Source of the DNA: HGM04593 sp964458275 | Lineage (GTDB): Bacteria; Bacteroidota; Bacteroidia; Bacteroidales; Bacteroidaceae | DNA length: 64,000 nt | Direction of reading: 5' to 3' | Assembly (NCBI GenBank): GCA_964458275.1 | Contig: CAYWIE010000003.1 | Span: 9,425-73,424, forward strand | Part shown: in pieces, positions 1 to 8,838 of the stretch | Numbering within the stretch: position 1 is the first letter of the stretch | Layout of the letters: the number at the start of each line of letters is the position of its first letter | Made by a program: the position numbers and the translations under genes | Notes under the pieces: model-generated | Databases searched by the model: none | The model's input: only the letters and a program-made list of their open reading frames with translations | What the model was told of the DNA's origin: nothing

Positions 1-3000
1 CAAGAATGAGGCACTCAAGCGCCTTCAGGTGGTAGAGTCATTCCGTTCCTCAATGGCGGCATCCGGCGGACGCAACCGTCCCGAATGGATGATTATGACC
101 GTAATCCCCGTAATTCCCCCCGAATTGCGTCCTTTGGTACCCCTTGACGGCGGTCGTTTCGCGACATCCGATCTCAACGACCTCTATCGTCGTGTCATCA
201 TCCGTAACAACCGTCTCAAGAAACTGCTCGAAATAAAAGCTCCTGAGGTAATCCTCCGCAACGAGAAGCGTATGCTTCAGGAGGCGGTAGACTCTCTATT
301 CGACAACTCACGCAAGGCGAGCGCGTTGAAGTCAGAGGCAAACCGTCCTTTGAAATCCCTCTCAGACAGCCTGAAGGGTAAGCAGGGACGCTTCCGTCAG
401 AACCTTCTCGGTAAGCGTGTCGACTACTCGGCACGTTCGGTAATCGTTGTCGGTCCTGAGCTGAAGATGGGCGAGTGCGGACTTCCCAAGCTTATGGCAG
501 CAGAGCTTTACAAGCCGTTCATCATACGTAAGCTCATCGAGCGCGGAATTGTAAAGACCGTGAAATCAGCCAAGAAGATGGTTGACCGCCGCGAACCTGT
601 AATTTGGGACATCCTTGAGCATGTAATGAAAGGACACCCCGTATTGCTCAACCGTGCGCCGACACTTCACCGTCTCGGTATCCAGGCATTCCAGCCCAAG
701 ATGATTGAGGGCAAGGCAATTCAGCTGCACCCCCTTGCATGTACTGCGTTCAACGCCGACTTCGACGGTGACCAGATGGCTGTCCACTTGCCTTTGAGCA
801 ACGAAGCCGTGCTTGAGGCTCAGATGCTCATGTTGCAGTCGCACAATATACTTAATCCTTCGAATGGTGCTCCTATTGCCGTACCCTCACAGGATATGGT
901 TCTCGGACTCTATTATATCACAAAACTCCGCGAGGGTGCAAAGGGACACGGAATGACATTCTACGGTCCCGAAGAGGCGCTCATCGCGTACAACCAGGGA
1001 CGCGTGGACATTCACGCACCCGTAAAGGTCCTTGTAGAAGACCGCGACGAAGAGGGCAACTACATAAATGTCCTTCGTGAGACTTCAGTGGGCCGCGTTA
1101 TCGTAAACCAGATTGTTCCACGCGAAATGGGTTACGTAAACACAATCATCTCAAAGAAATCTCTCCGCGACATCATCAGCGAGGTAATCAAGCGCGTAGG
1201 TGTTGCACGTTCGGCAGAATTCCTCGACGGAATCAAGAACTTGGGTTATCTGATGGCGTTCAAGGGCGGCTTGTCATTCAACCTCGACGACGTTATCATT
1301 CCTAAGGAGAAAGAAGAACTTGTACGCAAGGGTAACGAAAAGGTTGAGGAGATTCTTGCAGAATACAACCTCGGTCTTATCACCGACAAGGAGCGTTACA
1401 ATAAGGTAGTCGACGAGTGGACACACGTGAATGCCGACCTTGCAAATGTGCTCATGAAGACAATCTCCGCCGACGATCAGGGCTTCAACTCGGTATATAT
1501 GATGCTCGACTCAGGTGCCCGTGGTTCTAAGGACCAGATTCGTCAGCTCTCAGGTATGCGTGGTCTTATGGCGAAGCCCCAGAAAGCCGGTTCAGAGGGT
1601 GCACAGATTATCGAGAACCCTATTCTTTCGAACTTTAAGGAGGGACTTTCGGTGCTTGAGTACTTTATCTCTTCACACGGTGCCCGCAAGGGTCTTGCCG
1701 ATACAGCGCTTAAGACTGCCGATGCCGGTTATCTGACACGCCGTCTTGTGGACGTATCGCACGATGTAATCATCAACGAGGAGGATTGCGGCACATTGCG
1801 TGGTCTTGTATGTACAGCACTCAAGAACAACGACGAAGTTATTGCCACACTCAGTGAGCGTATTCTTGGCCGCGTATCTGTCCACGACGTGATAGACCCG
1901 GTAACAGGCGAACTCCTTGTAGCATCAGGCGAACTCATAACAGAGACAATCGCCGACAAGATAGAAAAATCTCCCATCGAGAGTGTCGAAATACGTTCTG
2001 TATTGACTTGTGAGTCTAAGCATGGTGTCTGTGCAAAATGTTATGGACGCAACCTTGCAACAAGCCGCATGGTCGAGAAGGGCGAGGCAGTCGGAGTCAT
2101 TGCAGCACAGTCTATCGGTGAGCCCGGTACACAGCTTACACTCCGTACATTCCACGCCGGTGGTACAGCTGCCAACATCGCAGCAGATGCAAGCATCAAG
2201 GCTAAGCATGAGTCTCGTGTCAAGTTCGATGAATTGCGTACCGTAAATGCGTTCGAGGCAGACGGAAGTCCTGTAAAGATTGTTGTCAGCCGATTGAGCG
2301 AAGTACGTTTCATAGATGTCAACACAGGAATCGCATTCTCTACACACAATATACCTTACGGTTCTAAACTCTATGTTTCAGAGGATGAACTTGTACAGCC
2401 CGGAAAAGTGGTTGCTACATGGGACCCCTTCAACGCCGTAATCGTAACCGAAGTTGCAGGTATAGTAGACTTCGAGTCAGTTATTGAAAATGTAACCTAC
2501 AAGGTAGAGACTGACGAGAGTACAGGTCTTCAGGAGATTGTAATCATCGAGTCTCGCGACAAGAACAAGATACCTACCGTCCGCATAATGGACGAGGATG
2601 GCAATGTGCTCCACAACTACAACCTTCCCGTAGGTGGACACGTAGTCATCGAGAACAAGCAGTTGCTCAAAGCCGGTGATATTCTTGTGAAGATACCTCG
2701 CGTGTTCGGTAATGCCGGTGACATCACCGGTGGTCTCCCCCGTGTAACCGAGCTCTTCGAAGCACGTAACCCCTCTAACCCCGCAGTTGTTTCCGAAATT
2801 GACGGTGAAGTGAAAATGGGCAAGGTCAAACGTGGTAACCGTGAGATTGTCGTTACCTCTAAGGTCGGTGACGAGAAAAAATACCTTGTGGCGCTTTCAA
2901 AACAGATTCTTGTACAGGACGGCGACTATGTACGTGCCGGAACACCTTTGTCGGACGGCGCAATCACACCTTCGGACATTCTTGCAATCAAGGGTCCCAC

Positions 3001-3643
3001 CGCCGTACAGGAATATATCGTCAACGAGGCACAGGATGTGTACCGTTCACAGGGTGTTAAGATCAACGACAAGCACTTCGAGATTATCGTGCGTCAGATG
3101 ATGCGCAAGGTTCAGATAAACGAGCCCGGCGATACACAGTTCCTCGAACTTCAGATTGTCGACAAGCTCGAATTCCAGGAGAAGAACGACCACATCTGGG
3201 GCAAAAAGGTTGTAACCGATGCCGGAGACTCAGATAATCTCAAGGTTGGTCAGATAGTAACAGCCCGTAAGCTCCGCGACGAGAACAGTATGCTCAAGCG
3301 TCGCGACCTCAAGCAGGTAGTAGCGCGCGATGCCGTTCCTGCAACCTCAACACAGATACTCCAGGGTATCACACGTGCTGCGCTTCAGACAACAAGCTTC
3401 ATTTCGGCTGCATCGTTCCAGGAGACCACAAAGGTACTCAACGAAGCTGCAATCAACATGAAGAAGGACTTCCTCCTCGGTATGAAGGAGAATGTAATCT
3501 GCGGACACTTGATTCCCGCAGGAACAGGACAGCGCGAATACAGACGAATCGTTGTCGGTTCGAAAGAGGATTACGAGCGCATGATGGCAAACAGAAAGAA
3601 TGTACTTGACTTCTCAGATGTAGAAGACGAGGACGAAGAATAA
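1..3643 (+). CDS. rpoC: DNA-directed RNA polymerase subunit beta' (3' part)
   Basis: This is the largest catalytic subunit of RNA polymerase, entering from the left edge: the frame is open from base 2 and reads KNEALKRLQVVESF upstream of the first possible start codon, so the N-terminus lies outside the window. The active-site magnesium motif NADFDGD is encoded at 752-772, and the bridge-helix and trigger-loop region follows (GEPGTQLTLRTFHAGG near 2120-2160). The second zinc-binding cluster is visible as CESKHGVCAKCYGRN near 2011-2055. The C-terminus is acidic (DVEDEDEE). A strong terminator follows immediately. In several Bacteroidales rpoC is followed by str-operon genes; here it is not. 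Identification is certain. Confidence 0.98.
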   Translation, partial: KNEALKRLQVVESFRSSMAASGGRNRPEWMIMTVIPVIPPELRPLVPLDGGRFATSDLNDLYRRVIIRNNRLKKLLEIKAPEVILRNEKRMLQEAVDSLFDNSRKASALKSEANRPLKSLSDSLKGKQGRFRQNLLGKRVDYSARSVIVVGPELKMGECGLPKLMAAELYKPFIIRKLIERGIVKTVKSAKKMVDRREPVIWDILEHVMKGHPVLLNRAPTLHRLGIQAFQPKMIEGKAIQLHPLACTAFNADFDGDQMAVHLPLSNEAVLEAQMLMLQSHNILNPSNGAPIAVPSQDMVLGLYYITKLREGAKGHGMTFYGPEEALIAYNQGRVDIHAPVKVLVEDRDEEGNYINVLRETSVGRVIVNQIVPREMGYVNTIISKKSLRDIISEVIKRVGVARSAEFLDGIKNLGYLMAFKGGLSFNLDDVIIPKEKEELVRKGNEKVEEILAEYNLGLITDKERYNKVVDEWTHVNADLANVLMKTISADDQGFNSVYMMLDSGARGSKDQIRQLSGMRGLMAKPQKAGSEGAQIIENPILSNFKEGLSVLEYFISSHGARKGLADTALKTADAGYLTRRLVDVSHDVIINEEDCGTLRGLVCTALKNNDEVIATLSERILGRVSVHDVIDPVTGELLVASGELITETIADKIEKSPIESVEIRSVLTCESKHGVCAKCYGRNLATSRMVEKGEAVGVIAAQSIGEPGTQLTLRTFHAGGTAANIAADASIKAKHESRVKFDELRTVNAFEADGSPVKIVVSRLSEVRFIDVNTGIAFSTHNIPYGSKLYVSEDELVQPGKVVATWDPFNAVIVTEVAGIVDFESVIENVTYKVETDESTGLQEIVIIESRDKNKIPTVRIMDEDGNVLHNYNLPVGGHVVIENKQLLKAGDILVKIPRVFGNAGDITGGLPRVTELFEARNPSNPAVVSEIDGEVKMGKVKRGNREIVVTSKVGDEKKYLVALSKQILVQDGDYVRAGTPLSDGAITPSDILAIKGPTAVQEYIVNEAQDVYRSQGVKINDKHFEIIVRQMMRKVQINEPGDTQFLELQIVDKLEFQEKNDHIWGKKVVTDAGDSDNLKVGQIVTARKLRDENSMLKRRDLKQVVARDAVPATSTQILQGITRAALQTTSFISAASFQETTKVLNEAAINMKKDFLLGMKENVICGHLIPAGTGQREYRRIVVGSKEDYERMMANRKNVLDFSDVEDEDEE

Positions 3644-3651
3644 GCCAACAT

Positions 3652-3714
3652 AAAATAACAGCAGAAAGAGACGGGATCGGCAAACGGTCCCGTCTCTTTC
3701 TGCTGTTATTTTAT
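3652..3714 (+). terminator. Rho-independent terminator after rpoC
   Basis: A 27 bp stem (3652-3678 with 3686-3712, one mismatch) closes a 7-base loop and ends in a T-rich tract. It starts 8 bases after the rpoC stop codon and closes the rpoBC transcript. Confidence 0.93.
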
Positions 3715-3747
3715 ATGTTAAAATTTCATTATCTGAAAAATATATCA

Positions 3748-3755
3748 TATTTTTG
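3748..3755 (+). promoter_or_regulatory. Bacteroidota -7 box (TATTTTTG) before the acyltransferase pair
   Basis: TATTTTTG fits the TAnnTTTG -7 consensus of the Bacteroidota primary sigma factor. It lies 27 bases upstream of the ATG at 3783 and just after the rpoC terminator. It overlaps the upstream TTG codon of the same frame, which argues for translation from 3783. Confidence 0.6.
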
Positions 3756-3782
3756 CATGAACTAACAAATGCCTATAAGCCC

Positions 3783-4604
3783 ATGAGCGAAAAAATGTTG
3801 ATAGATATAGATGCTATCCTTGCGAGCAAGGCCGGCAAGAAAGCGCGCTACGTGCCCGGTTTTTTGGTATCTTATCTAAAGAAAATAGTGCATCAAGAGG
3901 AATTGAACGGTTTCCTTGAGAATGAGCAGGAAACATTTGGCGTAGAATTCATAGAAGACTTTTTCCGTTTCTTCGACAACAGCTTCGAGGTAGAAGGCAA
4001 GGAAAACCTCCCCTCTGAGGGATGGCATACATTTGTGAGCAATCACCCGTTGGGAGCACTCGATGGCATGGGGTTGGGCATGATACTTGGCAAGCACTAC
4101 AACGAAAGGATAAAATATCTTGTCAACGACTTGTTGATGAATATTCCCCAGCTTAAATCTCTTTTTATCCCGGTTAACAAGACAGGACGCCAGGCAAAGA
4201 ATCTTCCCCGTCAGGTTGACGAAGCCTTCAAGTCCGAGAATCACATCCTTATGTTTCCCGCCGGTATCTGTTCGCGGCGCACAAACGGAGTTATCCGCGA
4301 CCTTGAGTGGAAAAAGACATTCATAACAAAAAGCGTGCAGACACAGAGAGATATAATACCTATTCATTTCGAAGGCCGCAATTCCGATTTCTTTTACAAT
4401 CTCGCCAATCTTAACAAGATGCTTGGCATAAAATTCAATATAGCAATGCTCTATCTGGCAGACGAGATGTTCAAGAACCGCGGCAAGACCTTCAAGGTAA
4501 CAATAGGCAAGCCGATACCTTGGGAGACTTTCGACAAGTCTAAGACCGCCAATGAGTGGGCGCAATATGTGCAAGATATCGTATATTCACTAAACAGACA
4601 CTAA
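3783..4604 (+). CDS. glsA: Lysophospholipid/glycine-lipid O-acyltransferase (PlsC-like)
   Basis: A 273-residue PlsC-superfamily acyltransferase. The catalytic block NHPLGALDGM places His88 and Asp94 in the order of the acyltransferase motif, with five residues between them rather than the usual four. FPAGICSRR further on corresponds to the glycerol-phosphate-binding block. The frame is open from a TTG at 3753, but a -7 promoter box covers that codon, so I take the ATG at 3783. Twelve bases downstream lies a GNAT-type acyltransferase. The same O-acyltransferase plus N-acyltransferase pair makes glycine lipids (GlsA/GlsB) in Bacteroides thetaiotaomicron, and I infer that role here. The protein would act at the cytoplasmic face of the inner membrane. 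A general phospholipid acyltransferase is the alternative. Confidence 0.8.
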   Translation: MSEKMLIDIDAILASKAGKKARYVPGFLVSYLKKIVHQEELNGFLENEQETFGVEFIEDFFRFFDNSFEVEGKENLPSEGWHTFVSNHPLGALDGMGLGMILGKHYNERIKYLVNDLLMNIPQLKSLFIPVNKTGRQAKNLPRQVDEAFKSENHILMFPAGICSRRTNGVIRDLEWKKTFITKSVQTQRDIIPIHFEGRNSDFFYNLANLNKMLGIKFNIAMLYLADEMFKNRGKTFKVTIGKPIPWETFDKSKTANEWAQYVQDIVYSLNRH

Positions 4605-4616
4605 CACACACGCAAC

Positions 4617-5612
4617 ATGGAAGATATAATAGCACCGGTTCCGGTGGAACTGCTCAAAGCCGAACTTACAGAAGACAAACGCTTACGTTTCACTAACCGC
4701 AGCAAGAACGAAATTTATGTTCTCACGGCAGCCGACTCTCCCAATGTGATGAGAGAGATAGGCCGTTTGCGCGAAATTGCATTCCGCGCAGCAGGAGGCG
4801 GAACGGGGCTCTCTATGGATATCGACGAGTTCGACACAATGGAGAAACCCTACAAGCAGCTGATTGTATGGAATCCGGAAGCAAATGACATAATCGGCGG
4901 CTATCGCTTCATCGTCGGCTCTGATGTCCGTTTCGAAGAAGATGGAACACCGATTCTTGCAACAGCCCACAATATGTTTCATTTCTCAAAACGTTTCATC
5001 GAAGAGATTCTTCCGGAGACAATTGAACTTGGACGTTCGTTCGTAACACTCGAATACCAGTCGACAAGAATGGGTTCCAAGAGCCTTTTCGCCCTCGACA
5101 ACCTGTGGGACGGATTGGGCGCGCTCACAGTAGTGCTGCCTAATGTGAAATATCTGTTCGGAAAGGTAACAATGTATCCGTCGTACCATAAGCAGGGACG
5201 CGACATGATACTCTATTTCCTGAAGAAACATTTCGCCGACCCCGACAAGCTGATAGTTCCTATGGCGCCTCTCCAATTGGAGACCGACGAGAAAGAGCTT
5301 GAAGCAATCTTCAGTGAAGATACATTTGTCGAAGATTACAAGATTCTCAACCGCGAAATACGCGCATTGGGCTACAATATCCCTCCGTTGGTAAATGCCT
5401 ATATGAACCTCTCTCCCACTATGCGTACATTCGGAACTGCTGTAAATACAGAGTTTGGTAACGTAGAAGAGACCGGAATCCTGATAGCAGTAGACGAGAT
5501 AATGGAAGACAAGCGCTTGAGATACATAGAATCGTTTGCCAAGCAGAACCCCGAACTGATAGAACTGAAGACTGGTGCACACAAGGTCTTCTATTCGAGC
5601 AACGAAAAATAA
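4617..5612 (+). CDS. glsB: GNAT-family N-acyltransferase, glycine-lipid synthesis
   Basis: A 331-residue protein of the hemolysin/OlsB-like GNAT acyltransferase family, which uses acyl-ACP to N-acylate an amino acid. Visible family features are the early REIGRLREIAFR helix, the GGGTG turn, IIGGYRFIVG and the ELGRSFV block typical of these enzymes. It follows the PlsC-like gene by 12 bases and is closed by its own terminator, so the two form a bicistronic unit. By analogy with GlsB of Bacteroides it would make N-acyl-glycine, which the upstream enzyme then O-acylates. Product identity (glycine versus ornithine or another amino acid) cannot be read from sequence. Confidence 0.8.
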   Translation: MEDIIAPVPVELLKAELTEDKRLRFTNRSKNEIYVLTAADSPNVMREIGRLREIAFRAAGGGTGLSMDIDEFDTMEKPYKQLIVWNPEANDIIGGYRFIVGSDVRFEEDGTPILATAHNMFHFSKRFIEEILPETIELGRSFVTLEYQSTRMGSKSLFALDNLWDGLGALTVVLPNVKYLFGKVTMYPSYHKQGRDMILYFLKKHFADPDKLIVPMAPLQLETDEKELEAIFSEDTFVEDYKILNREIRALGYNIPPLVNAYMNLSPTMRTFGTAVNTEFGNVEETGILIAVDEIMEDKRLRYIESFAKQNPELIELKTGAHKVFYSSNEK

Positions 5613-5627
5613 AGTTTTTAGAAAATA

Positions 5628-5682
5628 CAGAAGTGAACCCCAAAGTTTGGATAAAAACTTTGGGGTTCACTTCTGATTTTTT
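5628..5682 (+). terminator. Terminator after the glsAB pair
   Basis: A perfect inverted repeat of about 20 bp (arms 5628-5648 and 5655-5675) is followed by ATTTTTT. This is a classic intrinsic terminator. Confidence 0.93.
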
Positions 5683-5704
5683 CGCTCGTTTGTTTATATA
5701 TTTG
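5682..5704. repeat. Truncated copy of the intergenic structured element
   Basis: TTCGCTCGTTTGTTTATATA plus TTTG matches only the promoter-proximal end of the full element that follows at 5716-5787, including a -7-like TATATTTG at 5697-5704. It looks like a remnant or a partial tandem copy. Confidence 0.5.
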
Positions 5705-5715
5705 AGGTAACCTCG

Positions 5716-5787
5716 AAAATAGACTGCACTCGCTGTGAAAAATATTGAAGCAAGCTTGATATTTCTCGCTCGTTTGTTGCTATATTT
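5716..5787. repeat. Structured intergenic element, copy C (upstream of dut)
   Basis: A 72 bp element bounded by AAAATAG and CTATATTT. It holds the conserved boxes CTGCACTCGCTGT and CGCTCGTTTG around an imperfect central hairpin (AAATAT with ATATTT, and AAGC with GCTT). It is the same kind of element as those at 45717-45786, 53541-53605 and 53640-53704. Its right end merges with the -7 box of dut. Confidence 0.7.
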
Positions 5788-5788
5788 G
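5781..5788 (+). promoter_or_regulatory. -7 box (TATATTTG) of dut
   Basis: TATATTTG matches TAnnTTTG, 31 bases before the dut start. The box is formed by the right end of the structured element. Confidence 0.6.
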
Positions 5789-5819
5789 CACAAGTTAAAA
5801 CAACCGCAAACAGACAGTC

Positions 5820-6251
5820 ATGAAAATAGAGATAATAAACAAGTCAAAGCACAAGCTACCCGAATATGCCACATCACAGTCGGCGGGAGTAGACCTGAAA
5901 GCCAATATAGATGCCCCCGTAGTCCTTGCACCGCTTCAGAGAGCGCTTATCCCCACAGGACTTTATATGGCACTGCCCGAAGGATATGAGGCGCAGGTGC
6001 GTCCACGCAGCGGTCTTGCCATCAAGAAAGGTATAACAGTGTTGAATTCTCCCGGAACCATTGATGCCGATTATCGTGGCGAGATATGCGTGATATTGGT
6101 AAACCTCTCTGACACTCCCTTTGAAATAACCGATGGCGAACGCATAGCCCAAATGGTTATTGCACGCCATGAGCAAGCAGAATGGGTGGAGTGTGAAAGC
6201 CTCGACGCGACAACCCGTGGCGCAGGTGGCTTTGGACATACAGGAGTTTGA
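5820..6251 (+). CDS. dut: Deoxyuridine 5'-triphosphate nucleotidohydrolase
   Basis: A 143-residue trimeric dUTPase that hydrolyses dUTP to dUMP and pyrophosphate, keeping uracil out of DNA and supplying dTMP synthesis. All five family motifs are present in order: AGVDLKA, PRSGLA, GTIDADYRGEI, RIAQMV and the C-terminal GAGGFGHTG flap (usually ending GSTG). Length is typical. It heads a tight cluster in which the TPR gene starts within 6 bases of its stop codon. The promoter element immediately upstream suggests that dut begins the transcript. Confidence 0.97.
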   Translation: MKIEIINKSKHKLPEYATSQSAGVDLKANIDAPVVLAPLQRALIPTGLYMALPEGYEAQVRPRSGLAIKKGITVLNSPGTIDADYRGEICVILVNLSDTPFEITDGERIAQMVIARHEQAEWVECESLDATTRGAGGFGHTGV

Positions 6252-6256
6252 TTGAC

Positions 6257-8023
6257 ATGAACATTCGTCGGCTCATATACACGATAGCAATCTTCCTTAT
6301 CGGTGCACTGCAGCTTCCGATAAGTGCAGCCGTGCCCCCCGATAGCATAAGGCCGGCACATGGCGCAGCTCCCGAACATCGCCGTGCGTTCGACTATTAC
6401 TATCTGCAGGCATTGGCACTCAGAGAACAGGGCGCACACGATGCAGCCCTCGAAATGTTCGAGCATTGTCTCTCGCTTGCGCCATCGTCTCCCTCCGTGC
6501 TCTTCGAACTTTCCACATACTATATGTTTCTCGGCAAAAAGAACGAGGCACTGCAAATGATGCAGCGTGCAGTCAAGGAGGAGCCTGCCAATTTCTGGTA
6601 CCGTCAGATATTGGCGAGCGCATATGAGAACAATGGTCAGCGCAGCGATGCAATAGCCGTTTACGAAAGTATGGCTGCCGACTTCCCTGCGAACTCCGAA
6701 ATTCATCTTATCCTTTCGGGGTATTACAGCGAGGAGAAAGAGTACGACAAAGCCCTTTCAGCCCTCGACGACTACGAACGCAAAGAGGGCAAGAACGAAC
6801 AGATAAGCATGCAGAAGTATAACATCTGCCTGTTGATGGAGGACTCTGCCCGTGCAGTTGAAGAGGCTGAAAAACTTGTAGACGCCAATCCCGAAGACCT
6901 CCGTTTCTGGGTGCTCTTAGGAGATGTTTATCTTCACAATGAGAACTATTCCCGTGCCCGCGAGATATATGAGGGTGTGCTTAGCCAAGAGCCCGGCAAT
7001 ACACACGGACAGTTGGCAATGGTCAATCTTCACAGGATGGCTGGTAACGACTCGCTCTTCAGGGTTGAATTCGAAAATCTGCTCATGAATCCCGGCGTAT
7101 CGCCTGAGGCGCGCTCCGAACTGCTGGCAAAGGCGCTTCCCGGAATGGCAAAGAGCGATGCAGACAGTTTATACATCGACAACCTCTTCCAGAAACTAAT
7201 ATCTTTGCCCGGCAAACAGTTGCCTACTGCTGTACTCTATGCCCACTATCTTTCAATTGTAAATGCAGACGAAGAAAAGACTGTCCCCGTACTCAACAGA
7301 ATCCTTCAAATGGAGCCTGAGAACAAAATGGCACAATTGAAGCTTCTGGGCTATGCAATAAAGCACGAAAATTATGACGAAATAATATCCCGTGCCGACA
7401 CAGCCATTCTGTATAACCCGGAAATGCTGCAGCTCTACTATTACCGTGGTCTTGCCAGCTATCTGAAGAAACAGCCTGCCGAAGCGGCAGAAATCTTTCG
7501 GCAGGGACTGAAGAGACGTGCAGAGGATACTGAGGAGAAACTCGTCTCCGAACTATACACCCTTCTTGGCGATACAGAACACGAATTAGGCAACCGGGCA
7601 GCCACTCTCGAAGCCTACGATTCGGCTTTAGTGTACAATCCTCGCAACATACTGGTGCTCAACAACTACGCCTACTATCTTGCGCAAGCCGACAGTGCCC
7701 TTGAACGTGCCGAGGAGATGAGCCTCATAACCATTCAGGAGGAACCCGAAAATCCCATATACATTGACACATACATGTGGGTGCTTTTCAAGCAGGAACG
7801 CTACAAGGAGGCAATGGCGTATGCCGAAAAGCTGATGATCGTGAACGAAGAGATGAGTGCGGTAGAGTATAGCCACTGCGGAGATATTTTTGCCCGGTGC
7901 GGAGATATTGAACGCGCTCTCGATTGTTGGACAGAGGCTCAAATGCGTGGCGACGACTCAAAAATACTGAAACGCAAGATTAAGAAAAAACGATATATCC
8001 CCGATGGAAAGAAAAAGAAATAG
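6257..8023 (+). CDS. Secreted/periplasmic tetratricopeptide-repeat protein
   Basis: A 588-residue protein with an N-terminal signal peptide (MNIRRLIYTIAIFLIGALQL, then PISAA) followed by TPR motifs through most of its length, such as ALEMFEHCLSLAPSSPSVLF and ALQMMQRAVKEEPANFWYRQ. The C-terminus is very basic (KRKIKKKRYIPDGKKKK). An in-frame TTG at 6248 overlaps the dut stop, but the ATG at 6257 gives a cleaner signal peptide. Its last 20 bases overlap the next gene, implying translational coupling. TPR proteins in this position of Bacteroidales genomes are conserved next to dut and the DUF4292 lipoprotein. A scaffold role in the envelope is likely, but the partner is unknown. Confidence 0.85.
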   Translation: MNIRRLIYTIAIFLIGALQLPISAAVPPDSIRPAHGAAPEHRRAFDYYYLQALALREQGAHDAALEMFEHCLSLAPSSPSVLFELSTYYMFLGKKNEALQMMQRAVKEEPANFWYRQILASAYENNGQRSDAIAVYESMAADFPANSEIHLILSGYYSEEKEYDKALSALDDYERKEGKNEQISMQKYNICLLMEDSARAVEEAEKLVDANPEDLRFWVLLGDVYLHNENYSRAREIYEGVLSQEPGNTHGQLAMVNLHRMAGNDSLFRVEFENLLMNPGVSPEARSELLAKALPGMAKSDADSLYIDNLFQKLISLPGKQLPTAVLYAHYLSIVNADEEKTVPVLNRILQMEPENKMAQLKLLGYAIKHENYDEIISRADTAILYNPEMLQLYYYRGLASYLKKQPAEAAEIFRQGLKRRAEDTEEKLVSELYTLLGDTEHELGNRAATLEAYDSALVYNPRNILVLNNYAYYLAQADSALERAEEMSLITIQEEPENPIYIDTYMWVLFKQERYKEAMAYAEKLMIVNEEMSAVEYSHCGDIFARCGDIERALDCWTEAQMRGDDSKILKRKIKKKRYIPDGKKKK

Positions 8024-8822
8024 AATACGGCATATAGCATGCCTGCTGCTTCTGGCACTGACACTGACTGCGCTCAATGCTTGCCGCTCGTCAAAGCAGA
8101 CATATGCGACAGGCGGCATCACCCTTAAAGAGATAAAGAATCTGCCGCCCGTAAAGACAGAGACAAAATATCTGAGTGCGAAAGTAAAGCTGAGTGCCAA
8201 TCTTAAGGGCAAAGAGTTTTCTGCCGGCGGGAATCTCAAGATAAAGCGCGGCGAAGGCATCCTTATAAGCATAAATGCCTTAGGAGGCATAATAGAGGTG
8301 GCGCGCATCGAAATAACGCCCGATGAAGCACTTTTCGTTTACCGTTTAGGACGCAAGTATGCCAAATTGCGGTACAACGGAATAGAGACATTCAACGAAC
8401 TCGGACTCGACTATGGAAAGCTCGAAGCCATTCTGCTGAACGAAGTCTTCTCGCCCGATGGAGCATCGGCAGACAAGGCAATTGACAAGATGGACATAAC
8501 TTCCGCCAATGGCGAACTGATACTCAGCGCGGCAAGCAAAAATATAGAATACAGCTTTCATATTGCACCCGGCGAAGGCAATCTGGTACTGACACAAGGC
8601 AAATATGCACAACGTCTGAATGTCGATTGCAACTACTCCGGCTTTGTTGCCGCTGAGACACGCCCACGCCCCTCTCGTCTGCATTTTTCGGCAGGAGACA
8701 TAAATCTTCAGCTTCAGTTGAGCAACATCAAAGAATCTCCTTTCAAACTCAATCGTACAACAGATACCGCTTCGTATGAAGAGATAGACCTTCACAAACT
8801 CCTGAACAACCAGAACCAATAA
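8004..8822 (+). CDS. DUF4292-type outer-membrane lipoprotein
   Basis: A 272-residue lipoprotein. The N-terminus is basic, followed by a hydrophobic stretch and a lipobox ALNAC with Cys27 as the lipidated residue. The body resembles the DUF4292 family of Bacteroidota, which is related to LolB/LolA-like lipid-binding folds (strands such as KVKLSANLKGKEFSAGGNLK). The start codon lies inside the preceding TPR gene. The neighbours (TPR protein, EnvC-like protein, LptB) point to envelope maintenance. Family assignment is by resemblance and gene order, and no biochemical function is established from sequence. Confidence 0.75.
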   Translation: MERKRNRIRHIACLLLLALTLTALNACRSSKQTYATGGITLKEIKNLPPVKTETKYLSAKVKLSANLKGKEFSAGGNLKIKRGEGILISINALGGIIEVARIEITPDEALFVYRLGRKYAKLRYNGIETFNELGLDYGKLEAILLNEVFSPDGASADKAIDKMDITSANGELILSAASKNIEYSFHIAPGEGNLVLTQGKYAQRLNVDCNYSGFVAAETRPRPSRLHFSAGDINLQLQLSNIKESPFKLNRTTDTASYEEIDLHKLLNNQNQ

Positions 8823-8838
8823 TTACGGACAAACGACG

